Positions 32,250 through 44,240 are shown, counted from the first letter of the stretch. The stretch: 64,000 nucleotides of DNA from Stomoxys calcitrans (GCF_963082655.1 NC_081555.1:21614643-21678642); one strand, 5' to 3'. Translations and numbers: made by a program. The notes: generated by a model not told the origin, from the sequence alone.

Positions 32250-35200
32250 TTATACCCTACACCACCACTGTGGTACAGGGTATTGTGGATTTGTGCCTTT
32301 GTTTACAACGCTAAGAAGGAGAAGAGCTAGACCCATTGATAAGTATACCGATCGACTCAGAATCACCTTCTGATTCGATTTAGCCATCTCCGTCTGTGAG
32401 TCCATGTATTTTTGTAATCATAGTGCAGGTCGTATTTGTTGTCCAATCATCACGAAATTTTGCACATATCACTTTTTTATCACAAGGACAAACGCTATTG
32501 ATTTTGATAATAATCGGTTCAGATTTAGATATAGCTCCCATATATATGTATCGCCCGATTTGCACTTAAAATGCCGTAGTAGCTACAATTTTCAACCGAT
32601 CCGCACGAAATTTGGCATGGATTGTTTTGTTATCGATTTTAATATATTTGCAAATTTTCATCAAAATCGGTTCAGATTTAGATATAGCTCCCATATATAT
32701 GTATCGCCCGATTTGCACTTAAATGGCCGCAGTAGCTACAATTTTCAACCGATCTGCACGAAATTTGGCATGGATTGTTTTGTTATCGATTTTAATATAT
32801 TTGCAAATTTTCATCAAAATCGGTTCAGATTTAGATATAGCTCCCATATATATGTATCGCCCGATTTGCACTTAAATGGCCCTAGTAGCTAAAATTTTCA
32901 ACCTATCTGCACAAAATTTTGCACTGATTGTTTTCTTACTGATCTTAACATATCTGCAAGATTTCATCAAAATCGGTTCAGATTTAGATATAGCTCCCAT
33001 ATATATGTATAGCCCGATTTGCACTTAAATAGGCGTAGTGAAGACAATTTTCAACCGATCTGCACAAAACTTGGCATGGATGGTTTTGTTACCGATTTTA
33101 ACATATCTGCAAATGTTCATCCAAATCGATTCAGATTTAGATATAGCTCCCATATATATGTATCACCCGATTTGCACTTATATGGCCGTAGTAACAACAA
33201 TTTTCAACCGATCTGCACAAAACTTGGCATGGATGGTTTTGTTACCGATTTTAACATATCTACAAATTTTCATCCAAATCGGTTCAGATTTAGATATAGC
33301 TCCCATATATATGTATCGCCCGATTTGCACTTAAATAGGCGTAGTAAAGTCAATTTTCAACCGATCTGCACAAATCTTGGCAGGGACTGTTTCGTTACTG
33401 ATTTTAACATATTTGCCAAATTTCATCCAAATCGGTTCAGATTTAGATATTGCTCCCATATATATGTATCGCCCGATTTGCACTTATATGGCCCTAGTAG
33501 CTACAAATTTCAACCGATCTGCACAAAACTTGGCATGGATTATTTTGTTACCGATTTTAACATATTTGCAAATTTTCATCAAAATCGGTTAAGATTTAGA
33601 TATTGCTCCCATATATATGTATCGCCCGATTTGCACTTAAATGGCCCTAGTAGCTACAATTTTCAACCCATCTGCACAAATCTTGGCATGGATTGTTTTG
33701 TTACCGATTTTAACATATTTGCAAATTTTCATCAAAATCGGTTCAGATTTAGATACAGCTCCCATGTATATGTATCGCCCGATTTGCACTTAAATGGTCG
33801 CAGTAGCTACAATTTTCAACCGATCTGCACAAATCTTGGCAGGGACTGTTTCGTTACTGATTTTAACATATTTGCAAAATTTCATCAAAATCGGTTCAGA
33901 TTTAGATATAGCTCCCATGTACATGTATCGCCCGATTTACACTTAAATGGCCGCAGTAGCTAAAATTTTCAACCGATCTGCACAAAACTTGGCATGGATG
34001 GTTTTGTTACCGATTTTAACATATCTGCAAATGTTCATCCAAATCAGTTGAGATTTAGATATAGCTCCCATGTATATGTATCGCCCGATTTGCACTTAAA
34101 TGGACGCAGTAGCTAAAATTTTCAACCGATCTGCACAAATCTTGGCAGGGACTGTTTCGTTACTGATTTTAACATATTTGCAAAATTTCATCAAAATCGG
34201 TTCAGATTTAGATATAGCTCCCATGTACATGTATCGCCCGATTTACACTTAAATGGCCGCAGTAGCTAAAATTTTCAACCGATCTGCACAAAACTTGGCA
34301 TGGATGGTTTTGTTACCCATTTTAACATATCTGCAAATGTTCATCCAAATCAGTTGAGATTTAGATATAGCTCCCATGTATATGTATCGCCCGATTTGCA
34401 CTTAAATGACCTTAGTAGCTACAATTTTAAACCGATCTGCACGAAATTTGGCATAGATTGTTTTGTTACTGATTTTAACATATTTGCAAAATTTCATCAA
34501 AATCGGTTCAGATTTAGATATAGCTCCCATGTATATGTATCGCCCGATTTGCACTTAAATGGCCGTAGTAACAACAATTTTCAACCGATGTGCACAAAAC
34601 TTGGCATGGATGGTTTTGTTACTGATCTTAACATATGTACGAGATTTCATCAAAATTGGTTCAGATTTAGATATAGCTCCCATATATATGTATCGCCCGA
34701 TTTGCACTTAAATGGCCGCAGTAGCTAAAATTTTCAACCGATCTGCACGAAATTTGGCATGGATTGTTTTGTTACTGTATTTAAAATATCTGCAAATTTT
34801 CATCAAAATCGGTTCAGATTTAGATATAGCTCCCATATATATGTATCGCCCGATTTGCACTTAAATGGTCGCAGTAGCTAAAATGTTCAACCGATCTGCA
34901 CAAAACTTGGCATGGATTGTTTTGTTACCGACTTTAACATATCTGCAAATGTTCATCCAAATCAGTTGAGATTTAGATATAGCTCCCATGTATATGTATC
35001 GCCCGATTTGCACTTAAATGACCTTAGTAGCTACAATTTTAAACCGATCTGCACGAGATTTGGCATAGATTGTTTTGTTACTGATCTTAACATATTTGCA
35101 AATTTTCATTAAAATCGGTTCAGATTTAGATATAGCTCCCATGTATATGTATCGCCCGATTTGCACTTAAATGGCCGTAGTAGCTAAAATTTTCAACCGA

Positions 35201-35492
35201 TCTGCACAAAACTTGGTATGGATTGTTTTGTTACTAATCTTAACATATGTACGAGATTTTATCAAAATCGGTTCAGATTTAGATATAGCTCCCATACATA
35301 TATATCGCCAGATTTGCACTTATATGGCCGTAGTAACAACAATTTTCAAACGATCTGTTTAATAGTCGGTTCAGATTTAGATATAGGTCTCATATACATA
35401 TATAATTATATATTGCCCGAATTTATAAATATAGGGTAGGTGTAGGGAATTTTATAGACGGCTCCGCCCGACTTTTGCTTTCCTTGCTGGTT
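32250..35492 (+). mobile_element. Long HINE element of a distinct subfamily with ~19 exact 153-bp repeats
   Basis: The 5' block is TATACCCTACACCACCACTG, GGTACAGGGTATTG and CATCTCCGTCTGTGAG. The 3' end is GGTAGGTGTAGGGAATTTTA, GGCTCCGCCCGACTTTTGC. The marker TCGCCCGATTTGCAC lies at 32551, 32704, 32857, 33010, 33163 and so on to 35152 and 35305. The span 32551-35305 is exactly 18 x 153 with no net gain or loss. Units are much more alike than in other elements, so the array is younger or better homogenised. One forward frame stays largely open across the array because 153 is 51 codons; I do not regard it as a gene (see findings). Confidence 0.88.
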
Positions 35493-35582
35493 GAAATATT
35501 TCTTCTACGAGAAAATTATTAGTGTTTTGGTTAAATAAAAACTATAATTTTTAGTTTTAGTTTACTTTGAACTTTGCAAGTT

Positions 35583-35710
35583 TCCAACCCTCCGCCCTAG
35601 AGGGGGGTATATCAACTTCATCATTTCAGAACATAAACTTGATCCAAACTTGAGCTATGGCATTCTTAGTCGATCTAGGGATGTCTGTCTGTCCCCCTAT
35701 CGCAACAAAT
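35583..35710 (+). mobile_element. Orphan HINE 5'-end fragment
   Basis: CCAACCCTCCGCCCTAGAGG, GGGGTATATCAACTTCATC, GTCGATCTAGGGATGTCTG and TCTGTCC reproduce the 5' block order of the HINEs, but no repeat units or 3' end follow. Confidence 0.65.
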
Positions 35711-36931
35711 AAGCTACCCCTTTTTAATTTAATTCTCTTTTTGTTGCCTAGTGTAATTTACTCTGCTGGAGGCGTTTTTGCTGATAAAACTTCACAATTA
35801 TTGAATACCATATAAAAGCTATTTGGAGAATATTGTTGTGGCAATACAGACGAATGAAAACAACAAAACAACTTCCAAAACTTAATTTTTTTTTTTGTTT
35901 AATAACCGCAATTAAAAAAAATCCCCTTTAGAAATAAAAAATCGCCACAAGCTTTACTGAATGCCATTAAGAGGATGATGACAAAAAAAAAACTAAATGC
36001 AAATAGCAACCTCAGTAAGGTACGCAGTTTTAGGAGAAGTTAGAAAAATAGGTAAAAATTTTATTTTATTTTGTATTTATTTTTTAATTTTGTAAAAAAT
36101 TTATTTTATGGTAAACTTTGCACAAATTTCTAATAATAATTTTTTTTTCTTATTACAACTTTTCTAGATTTCTTCTCTTTGTTTTCAATTTCGAGCCACC
36201 CTATACCAACTGTTAATACTTCATTTCAAATTAAAAACCACCCAATTTGCTTAAATTTATGGTAGCCTTATGTCCACTTCATTATACTACCCCCACTTAC
36301 TCCCTGCCTTTTTTAGATTAGGGCCCTAACTCTATGTGACATTTGTTTGGCATCTATGCATGGTGTGGGGATGCATTTTTTGGTAAAAGGAATTTCAAAA
36401 AAATAATAAATATACTAAAAATTAACGACAGACAAAAATATCCAATGACAACCAAGCTCCACGAATGATAGACAGGCAGGGAGACACACACAGTATTTAG
36501 AGATATAAACATAGATGCGTTCATACAGATTTTTCAGAAGAATTCATTAGAGCTCATCTGGCGATGCATTTCCCGTAACGGCAAAAAACGAAAATATTTG
36601 TGCGTGTGAATGAACTTTCATACATGTACCGGTTGGCATGCCCGCCTGGCTAGCCATTGAGATATATTTTTTTTTGTTTTTTTTTTTTATTAAAAAATTT
36701 CTAATTTTAAAAATGTTCCCACCTCATTGATATGTTGTATAAATTATGTGACAATTGAAGGATTTAATTTATTATAAAATTTTGTATGAGCATTGAAATG
36801 TCTATGATGATGATAATTAGATGAGGGGCAGAGAATAGTTTAGGGATATTGCTAATATGATCCTCAATATCTAACTAAAAAATCATAAATTAGCAAACAA
36901 ACAAGAAGCCTTTAGACTAGGGAAGATCCTA
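35711..36931. other. Non-repetitive AT-rich noncoding stretch
   Basis: Contains several A- or T-runs (35886-35897, 36670-36690) and no exon, RNA gene or transposon terminus I could recognise. Confidence 0.5.
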
Positions 36932-37169
36932 TTGGGTTGCCCAAAAAGAAATTGCGGATTTTTTAAAAGAAAGTAAATGCATTTTTAATAAAACTTAGAA
37001 TGAACTTTAATCAAATATACTTTTTTTACACTTTTTTTCTAAAGCAAGCTAAAAGTAACAGCTGACAACTGACAGAAGAAAGAATGCAATTACAGAGTCA
37101 TAAGCTGTGAAAAAATTTGTCAACGCCGACTATATGATAAATCCGCAATTAATTTTTTGGGCAACCCAA
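36932..37169 (-). mobile_element. Mariner-type MITE, copy 3 (238 bp)
   Basis: TTGGGTTGCCCAAAAAGAAA at the left and its complement at the right, with TA at 36930-36931 and 37170-37171. It is nearly identical in layout to copy 2 and in the same orientation. It sits about 100 bases before the 31-bp hairpin array. Confidence 0.92.
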
Positions 37170-37269
37170 TAGTTTACATACATATTTTTGTAAGGCATAT
37201 CTAGATAAAAGAGCAAATATGGTTACTGTCTAGTAGTTTCCGTACCTATTGCCAATGGAACGGAGTCTA

Positions 37270-40200
37270 CTCATTCCCTAAGGCAAAAGGCAAGGATTTT
37301 CAAAAACCCCCCTGTCAATAAGGAAAGGTTGTTAAAATTACACTTTACCTAAGGAAAGGGTATTAAAACTACCCTTTTACTACGGTAAGGGTAATTAAAC
37401 TACCCTTTTCCTAAGGAAAGGGGTTTTAAACAACCATTTCCCTAAGAAAATGGTATAAAAATTACGCTTTCCCTAATGAAAAGGTATTAAAACTAACCTC
37501 TCCCTATAGAAAGGGTATGAAAACTACCCTTTCCCCAAGGAAAGGATATTAAAAATACCCTCTCCTAAAGAAAGAGTGTTAAGACCACCTTCCCTGAGGA
37601 AAGGGTATAAAAACTACCGTATCCCTAAGAAAAGGGTATCAAAACCACCCTTTTCCTAAGAAAAGGGTATCAAAACTACCCTTTCCAGAAGGAAAGGTAT
37701 CAAAACTACTTTTTCCTAAAGGAAAAAGCATTAAAATTAGCCTTTCCTTAGGGAAAGGGTATTAAAACTACCCTTTCCTTAGGAAAAGGGTATTAAAACT
37801 ACCCTTTCCTTAGGGAAAGGGTATTAAAACTACCCTTTTCTAAAGAAAGGGTATTAAAACGACTCTTTCTCTAAGGAAAGGTTATTAAACTACCATTTTT
37901 CTAAGGAAAGGGTATTAAAACTACCCCTTCACTGAAAAGGGTGTTAAGACTACCCGTTCACTATGGAAAGGTATTAAATATCCTATCTTTAGGGAAAGGG
38001 TATTAAATTTCTATCGTTAGGAAAAGGGTACTAAAACTACCCTTTCTTCAGGGAAAGGGCATTAAAACTAACCTTTCCCTTATGAAGGGGTATAAAAACC
38101 AACATTTCCCTTAGGAAAGGGTATTAAAACTACTCTTTCTCTAAAGAAAGAGTATTAAAATTACCAGTTCCCTATGAAAAGGGAATTAAATACCTATTCT
38201 TAAGGTAAAGGTTATGAAAACTACACTTTCCCTAAAGAAAGGGCACTTATAGTATTCTTTCCCTAAGGAAAGGATATTAAAGCTACCCTTTCCTTAAAGA
38301 ACGGGTGTTAAAACTAACCATTCCCCAAGGAAAGGTCATTAAAACTACCCTATTCGTAAGAAAAGAGTATTAAAGCTACCCTTTCTCAAAGGAAAGGGTA
38401 TAAAAACTACCCTTTCCCTAAGGAAAGGGTATTAAAACTACCCGTCTCCTAAGGAGAGGCTATTCAAACTACCCTCTTCCTAAATAAAGGGTATTAAAAC
38501 AACCCTTTCCCCAAGGAAAGGGTGTTAAAAGAACATTTTTCCTTAGGAAAGGGTGGTTGTAATACCCTTTCCTCAGGGAAAGGGTAGTTTTAATACTCTT
38601 TCCTTGGAGAAAGGGTAGTTTAAAACTGCCGTTTTCCTGAAGAAAGGTGTTAAAACTACCCTTTCCCCAAGAAAACGGTAAGAAAAGTGTATTAAAAATA
38701 CCTTTTTCCTAATTAAAGGGTATAAAAGTTACCCTTTCTCTAAGCAAAGGGTGTTAAAGCTAACCTTTCTCTAAGCAAAGGGTATTAAAACCACCCGTTC
38801 TCCAAGGAAAGGCTATTAAAAATACCCTTTTCCTAATTACAGGGTATAACAGCTTCCCTTTCCCTAATCAAAGGGTATAAAATCTACTCTTTTCCTAGAA
38901 AAAAGGTGTAAAAACTACCCTTTCCCTAAGAAAGTAGGGTATTAAAGCTAAACTTTTTCTAAGGAAAGGGTATTAAAACTACCCTTTCCCATATGAAAAG
39001 TTATTAAAACTACCCTTTCCCTAAGGAAATTGTATTAAAACTACCCTTACCCAAAGGAAAGGGGGTTAATGCCACCCTTTCCCTGCGGAAAGAGTGTTAA
39101 AACTACCCTTTTCCTGAGGAAAGGATATTAAAAACACCGTTTCCCAGAGGAAAGGGTATAAAAACTATCCTTTCCACAAAAAAGGGTATTAAAACTAACC
39201 TTTCTTCTACCCTACGCTTTCCATTAAAAAAGGGTTTTAAAACTCCCCTTTCTGTGAGGAAAGGGTATTAATACTACCCTTTCCTAAGGGAAAGGGTAGT
39301 TAAAACTGTCCTTTCCCTGAAAGGGTGTTAAATCTACCCTTTCCCTGAAAGGGTGTTAAATCTACCCTTTCCCTGAGGAAAGGGTGTTAAAACTACCCTT
39401 TTCCTAAGGAAAGAGTCTTAAAACTACCCTTTCAATCCTTTCCCTAAGGATAGGGTATTAAAACCACCTTTTCCCTAAGGAAGGGGTATTTAAATAGCTC
39501 TTGCCCTTAGGAAAGGGTATTAAAGCTACCCTCTCCCTTAGGAAAGGGTATTAAAGCTACGCTCTCCCTTAGGAAAGGTTTTAAAACTACCCTTTCCCTA
39601 AGAAAAGGCTGTTTCCTAAGGAAAAGATTTAAAATGTCCCTTTCCCTAAACTACCCTTCGCTAAGATATGGGTATTAAATCTACCCTTTACCTAAGGAAA
39701 GTGCGTTAAAACCACCCTTCCCTAAGGAAAGGGCATTAAATGTACCCTTTTCCCAAGGAAAGGGAATTAAAACTACCCTTTTGGTAAGGAACGGAAACTG
39801 CCCTTTCTTTAAGGAAAGGTTATTCAAACTTCCCTGTCCCTAAGGGAAGGATATTCATTAAATGTACTCTTTCCCTAAGAAAAGGGCATTAAATAAACCC
39901 TTTCCCTAAGAAAAGGGCATTAAATAAACCCTTTCCCTAAGAAAAGGGCATTAAATGAACCCTTTCCTCAAGGAAAGGACATTAAATGTACCCTTTTCCT
40001 AAGGTAAGAGCATTAAAACTTACCTTTCGCTAAGGAAAGGATATCTAAACTACCCTTTCCGTAGAGAGAGAGTATTAAAACTACCCTTTCCCCAAGGAAA
40101 GGTTATTAAACCTACCCTTTCCTCAAGGAAAGGGTGTTAAAGATACCCTTCCACTTCCTTAAGTAAAAGTATTACCTTTTTTAGGAAAAGGTATTACCCT

Positions 40201-40975
40201 CTCCTTAGGGAAAGGCAATACCCTTAAGAAAGGGCACTTTCCCTAAGGAAAAGATATTTTCCCTATGGAAAGATAACATTCTGAGGAAAGGGTAGTGCCC
40301 TTAGGATAGGTTATACCCACTTCTTAGGAAAAATTATTCATCTGAGGCAAAGTACCCTAAGACAAGGTAATACTCTAAGAAAAGTTCTACTTTCCCTAAG
40401 AAAATTTTACTTTCCCAAAGGAAAGGTAAGGAAAGGTAATACCCTAAGAAAAATTGTACTTTCCCTGAGAAAATTTTACTTTCCCAAAGGAAAGGTTTCT
40501 TTTCCTAAGGAATGGTTACATTCCCTAGGGAATGGGTACTTTCCCAAAGGAAGATAATTCTTCAAAGGGGAAGGTGCTTCTTCAAAGCAGAAGCTACATC
40601 TTCAAAGGAGAGGGTACTTCTCCATAGGAACGGGTACTTTATTTTAGCAAAGGTTAGGTTTAGTACCCTTTCTTTATGGAATTGGTACCTTGTCCTTAGG
40701 GAAATTGTATTTTAGAACTCTTTACATAGGGAAAAGGTATTTTTAGTAAACTTTTCTTAGGGAAAGTGTAGTTCTATACTCTTGACTTAGGCAAAAGATA
40801 GTTTTAGTATCCATTCCTTGGGGAAAGGGTGGTTTTTGCATCTTCCTCGCTCAAAAGGTAATTTAAAAACTCCAACCTTACCAAAAAGGTAGTGCCCCTT
40901 TTCTACCAAACATAAGAGTTTCTTACCCCTTTCCTACCGAAAAGTTAGTTTTCCCCCTTGCTTAGGGTAAGGGTA
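37270..40975. repeat. 3.7-kb minisatellite of ~31-bp hairpin units
   Basis: The consensus unit is CCCTTTCC-CTAA-GGAAAGGG (an 8-base stem around a 4-base loop) plus a spacer TATTAAAACTA. Roughly 115 units follow one another. Stems often stay paired although their bases differ. Examples are CCCTTTTC-CTAA-GAAAAGGG at 37648-37667 and TACTCTTTCT-CTAA-AGAAAGAGTA at 38131-38154. Some units have the loop reversed (TTAG; 37740-37830). At 38550-38620 and again from about 40640 the spacer itself is reversed (TAGTTTTAATA). Units decay and lose regular length beyond about 40150. There is no coding potential. Confidence 0.95.
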
Positions 40976-42029
40976 CCTATAATAAATAATTTAAACTATT
41001 TTTTCAAGTTTCTTAATTATGAATAGGTCAATAATTATTAACATTTTCAATTTTAAAAACGTGCCTCTTACTATTATCAAAAAAACGAATTAAACCCATC
41101 ACGACCCAAAAATTTTACAACAATACTATTTTTTTTTAGAAACTAAAACAGTGGGCCATTGTCAAAAATTGTAGTTTCCGGTGGCTATGATTTGAACTAC
41201 AGCAAAGTTTACTGACGTCAATACTTTGGAAAGGGGGGATGGTCAAATGTCTATTTACTGTCACAGATTTTATTTACTCTACTCTCAAGGAAAATAAGCA
41301 ACACAAAAAGAGATCAACAAAAACAAGTGATAAGAAAAAATTTTATTTAATGGGCTTTGGCATAAAAACAATGACAAAAAAAAAATAGCAAAAAGAAAAG
41401 AAACGCCAAGATGATGGATGGACGTGGATGGTTGGTCGAATGGGGAGCCATAGAAATAATTCCTTTTTTTCAGATTTAAAGCTGTCGCAAGCTTATCGCC
41501 ACAGAAGCAAGTCAAGCAGCAGCATCACTTATAGCAGATAACCCTGCCTACAAAGTTATCTAAAGATGAACTGTAAACAATTGCGTTTAAATGCAAGCAT
41601 TCGCTATAATCACAGTGGTGGGCTAACCTTCTTGGCCATATCTGTGAAGAGGGGGCAAGGAATTTGTGTACTGAATAATTAAGGAAATTAAAAGTATTTT
41701 TAAAACTTTGTTATGCCCGAACACTTAAAAGTTTAAAGATGCCTTACTTCTATTGGAGAAATGGTGATAAATAAGGCAACGAAAAAAATCACACCATTTT
41801 TGTGTCTGCGAAACCGAAGTCCATTCGACTTTTTTTGCCATAAAATTATGACAGGCAGGTGTTTTATTGACATTCAACAGTCATTAGTGAAGGAAGATAA
41901 GGTTTGCGTATATATTTGGCTGGTCAAATGTATAATGGATTTTTTTCAAAGATAAAATAAAATAAGATATCGGTATAATACTATCAAAGAGCCAAAGGAA
42001 ATAATTACACAGGTCTGCAGTAAATTCGG
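40976..42029. other. Non-repetitive noncoding stretch
   Basis: No repeat family or exon recognised. Small frames (41285-41515, 41761-41955) lack domain or coding features. Confidence 0.45.
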
Positions 42030-42166
42030 GTGCTATATTCACATCAGGCCTAGAACTCACATATACCCCGAAGGCCTAGCAGGAGTCAAGGGATGTGTGC
42101 ATTCGAAAACCTGGCATGGTAAATTATGAGGCAGCAAAGGTGTACAGACCTATAAGCCTAAGTTTT
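42030..42166 (+). pseudogene. LINE reverse-transcriptase fragment, left part (interrupted by HINE)
   Basis: One frame reads YTPKA*QESRDVCIRKPG, then NYEAAKVYRPISLSF. This is the start of the LINE RT domain (usual form: P.W..s.VVFIPKPGK..Y..AkayRPISLtSF). There is one in-frame stop. The frame stops at the HINE boundary in the middle of the SF-LLK block and resumes at 43791. Confidence 0.8.
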
Positions 42167-43789
42167 TATACCCCCCACCATAAAATGGGGGGTATACTAA
42201 TTTCGTCATTCTGTTTGTAACTACTCGAAATATTCGTCTGAGACCCCATAAAGTATATATATTCTTGATCGTCGTGACATTTTATGTCGATCTAGCCATG
42301 TCCGTCCGTCCGTCTGTCTGTCGAAAGCACGCTAACTTACGAAGGAGTAAAGCTAGCCGCTTAATTTTGCACAAATACTTCTTATTAGTGTAGGTCGGTT
42401 GGTATTGTAAATGGGTCATATCGGTCCATGTTTTAATATAGCTGCCATATAAACCGATCTTGGGTCTTGACTTCTTGAGCCTCTAGAGTGCGCAATTCTT
42501 ATCCGATTGGGATGAAATTTTGCACGACGTGTTTTGCTATTATATCCAACAACTGTGCCAAGTATGGTTCAAATCGGTCCATAACCTGATATAGCTGCCA
42601 TATAAACCGATCTTGGGTCTTGACTTCTTGAGCCTCTAGAGTGCGCAATTCTTATCCGATTGGGATGAAATTTTGCACGACATGTTTTGCTATTATATCC
42701 AACAACTGTGCCAAGTATGGTTCAAATCGGTCCATAACCTGATATAGCTGCCATATAAACCGATCTTGGGTCTTGACTTCTTGAGCCTCTAGAGTGTGCA
42801 ATTCTTATCCGATCAGAATGAAATTTTGCACGACGTGTTTTGCTATTATATCCAACAACTGTGCCAAGTATGGTTCAAATCGGTCCATAACCTGATATAG
42901 CTGCCATATAAACCGATCTTGGGTCTTGACTTCTTGAGCCTCTAGAGTGTGCAATTCTTATCCGATTTTAATGAATTTTTGCACGAAGTATTTCGTTATG
43001 ATATCCAACAACTGTGTCAAATAAGGTTCAAATCGGTTCATAACCTGATATAGCTGCCATATAAACCGATCTGGGATCTTGACTTCTTGAGCCTCTAGAG
43101 GGCGCAATTCTTATCCGAATGGAATGGAATTTCGCACGACGTGTTTTGTTATGATACCCAACAACTGTGCCAAGTATGGTTTAAATCGGTCCATAACCTG
43201 ATATAGCTGCCATATAAACCGATCTTGGGTCTTGACTTCTTGAGCCTCTAGAGGGCACAATTCTTATCCGATTTGAATGAATTTTTGCACGAAGTATTTC
43301 GTTATGATATCCAACAACTGTGTCAAATAAGGTTCAAATCGGTTCATAACCTGATATAGCTGCCATATAAACCGATCTGGGATCTTGACTTCTTGACCCC
43401 TAGAGGTCGCAATTATTATCCGATATGCCTGAAATTTTGTACGACGGATCCTCTCATGACCATCAACAAACGTGTTTATTATGGTCTGAATCGGTCTATA
43501 GCCCGATACAGATCCCATATAAATCGTTCTCTCTATTTTACTTCGTGAGCCCCAATGGGCGCAATTCTTATACGAATTGGCTCGCATTTTACACAGGTCT
43601 CCAACATATAATTTAATTTTGGTCCGAACCGGACCATATCTTGATATCGTTTTAATAGCAGAGCAACTCTTTTCTTATATCTTTTTTTGCCTAAGAAGAG
43701 ATGCCGGGAAAAGAACTCGACAAATGCGATCCATGGTGGAGGGTATATAAGATTCGGCCCGGCCGAACTTAGCACGCTTTTACTTGTTT
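42167..43789 (+). mobile_element. Complete HINE element inserted in a LINE
   Basis: 5' block TATACCCCCCACCATAAAAT, GGGGGGTATACTAATTTCG, AAGTATATATATTCTTGATC, GATCTAGCCATGTCCGTCCG and TCTGTCTGTCG. 3' block GATCCATGGTGGAGGGTATA, hairpin TTCGGCC-CGGCCGAA and CTTAGCACGCTTTTACTTG. CCGATCT lies at 42454, 42607, 42760, 42913, 43066, 43219 and 43372, always 153 apart. It is the best-preserved copy here and can serve as the type element. Its insertion in a T-run of the LINE RT leaves no clear target duplication. Confidence 0.93.
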
Positions 43790-43790
43790 T

Positions 43791-44240
43791 CTACTTAAAT
43801 GAACACCATGATCAAAAGCTAGAAAGCCATCGAATGCTGCTCGACATCATGCATGTCTAGATGACCGACATATAACATAACATACAGCTAAAGTATGAGG
43901 CAGTCACTGCGCCAATGGGACAACGACCATGGAAGATGGGATAGGAGTAGGTCATACCATCGCAGGATAATCGAGGCGAGATTAGCCAACTTTTCTGTAT
44001 AAGAAAACGTTTTCGATCGAATGGCTGAGGGAGTATTTGAGGTTGAGTGTGGGACACTGCTGCCGGTGGAGCAGTCTTGGTTTGACAAAACTCTGGTATT
44101 GCCATCTGGTGGTTTAAACTACAAGAATGGCTAAAAGCTTAAGGAGAAGTATAGGTCTGTTCGTTTACACTGAAGCCTCAGAAACCGAGTTCTGTTTCCG
44201 GCTGCCTGGCTATAAAGTGGTCTTGGTGGCAGAATTATGG
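43791..44240 (+). pseudogene. LINE remnant, right part: RT C-terminus and RNase H start
   Basis: The first codons read LLK, completing the RPISLSF-LLK block begun at 42166. Most of the RT core, including the catalytic motif, is deleted. From about 43880 the sequence parallels 53440-53760 of the larger LINE remnant: ATGAGGCAGTCACTGCG, TCATACCATCGCAGGATAAT, GACACTGCTGCCGGTGG and CTCTGGTATTGCCATCTGG. Stops and indels are frequent. Confidence 0.75.

Noticed and set aside
33019..33963. 314-codon open frame (and related frames 32404-35439) as a repeat-protein gene
   Set aside because: It is an exact consequence of a 153-base (51-codon) tandem repeat in a HINE element. Stops interrupt the same frame in neighbouring units, and no promoter or conserved domain is seen. 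Kept only as a testable observation.
37270..40975. CRISPR array
   Set aside because: Units are ~31-bp palindromic repeats, but the spacers are the same sequence throughout, there are no cas genes, and the context is a fly genome.
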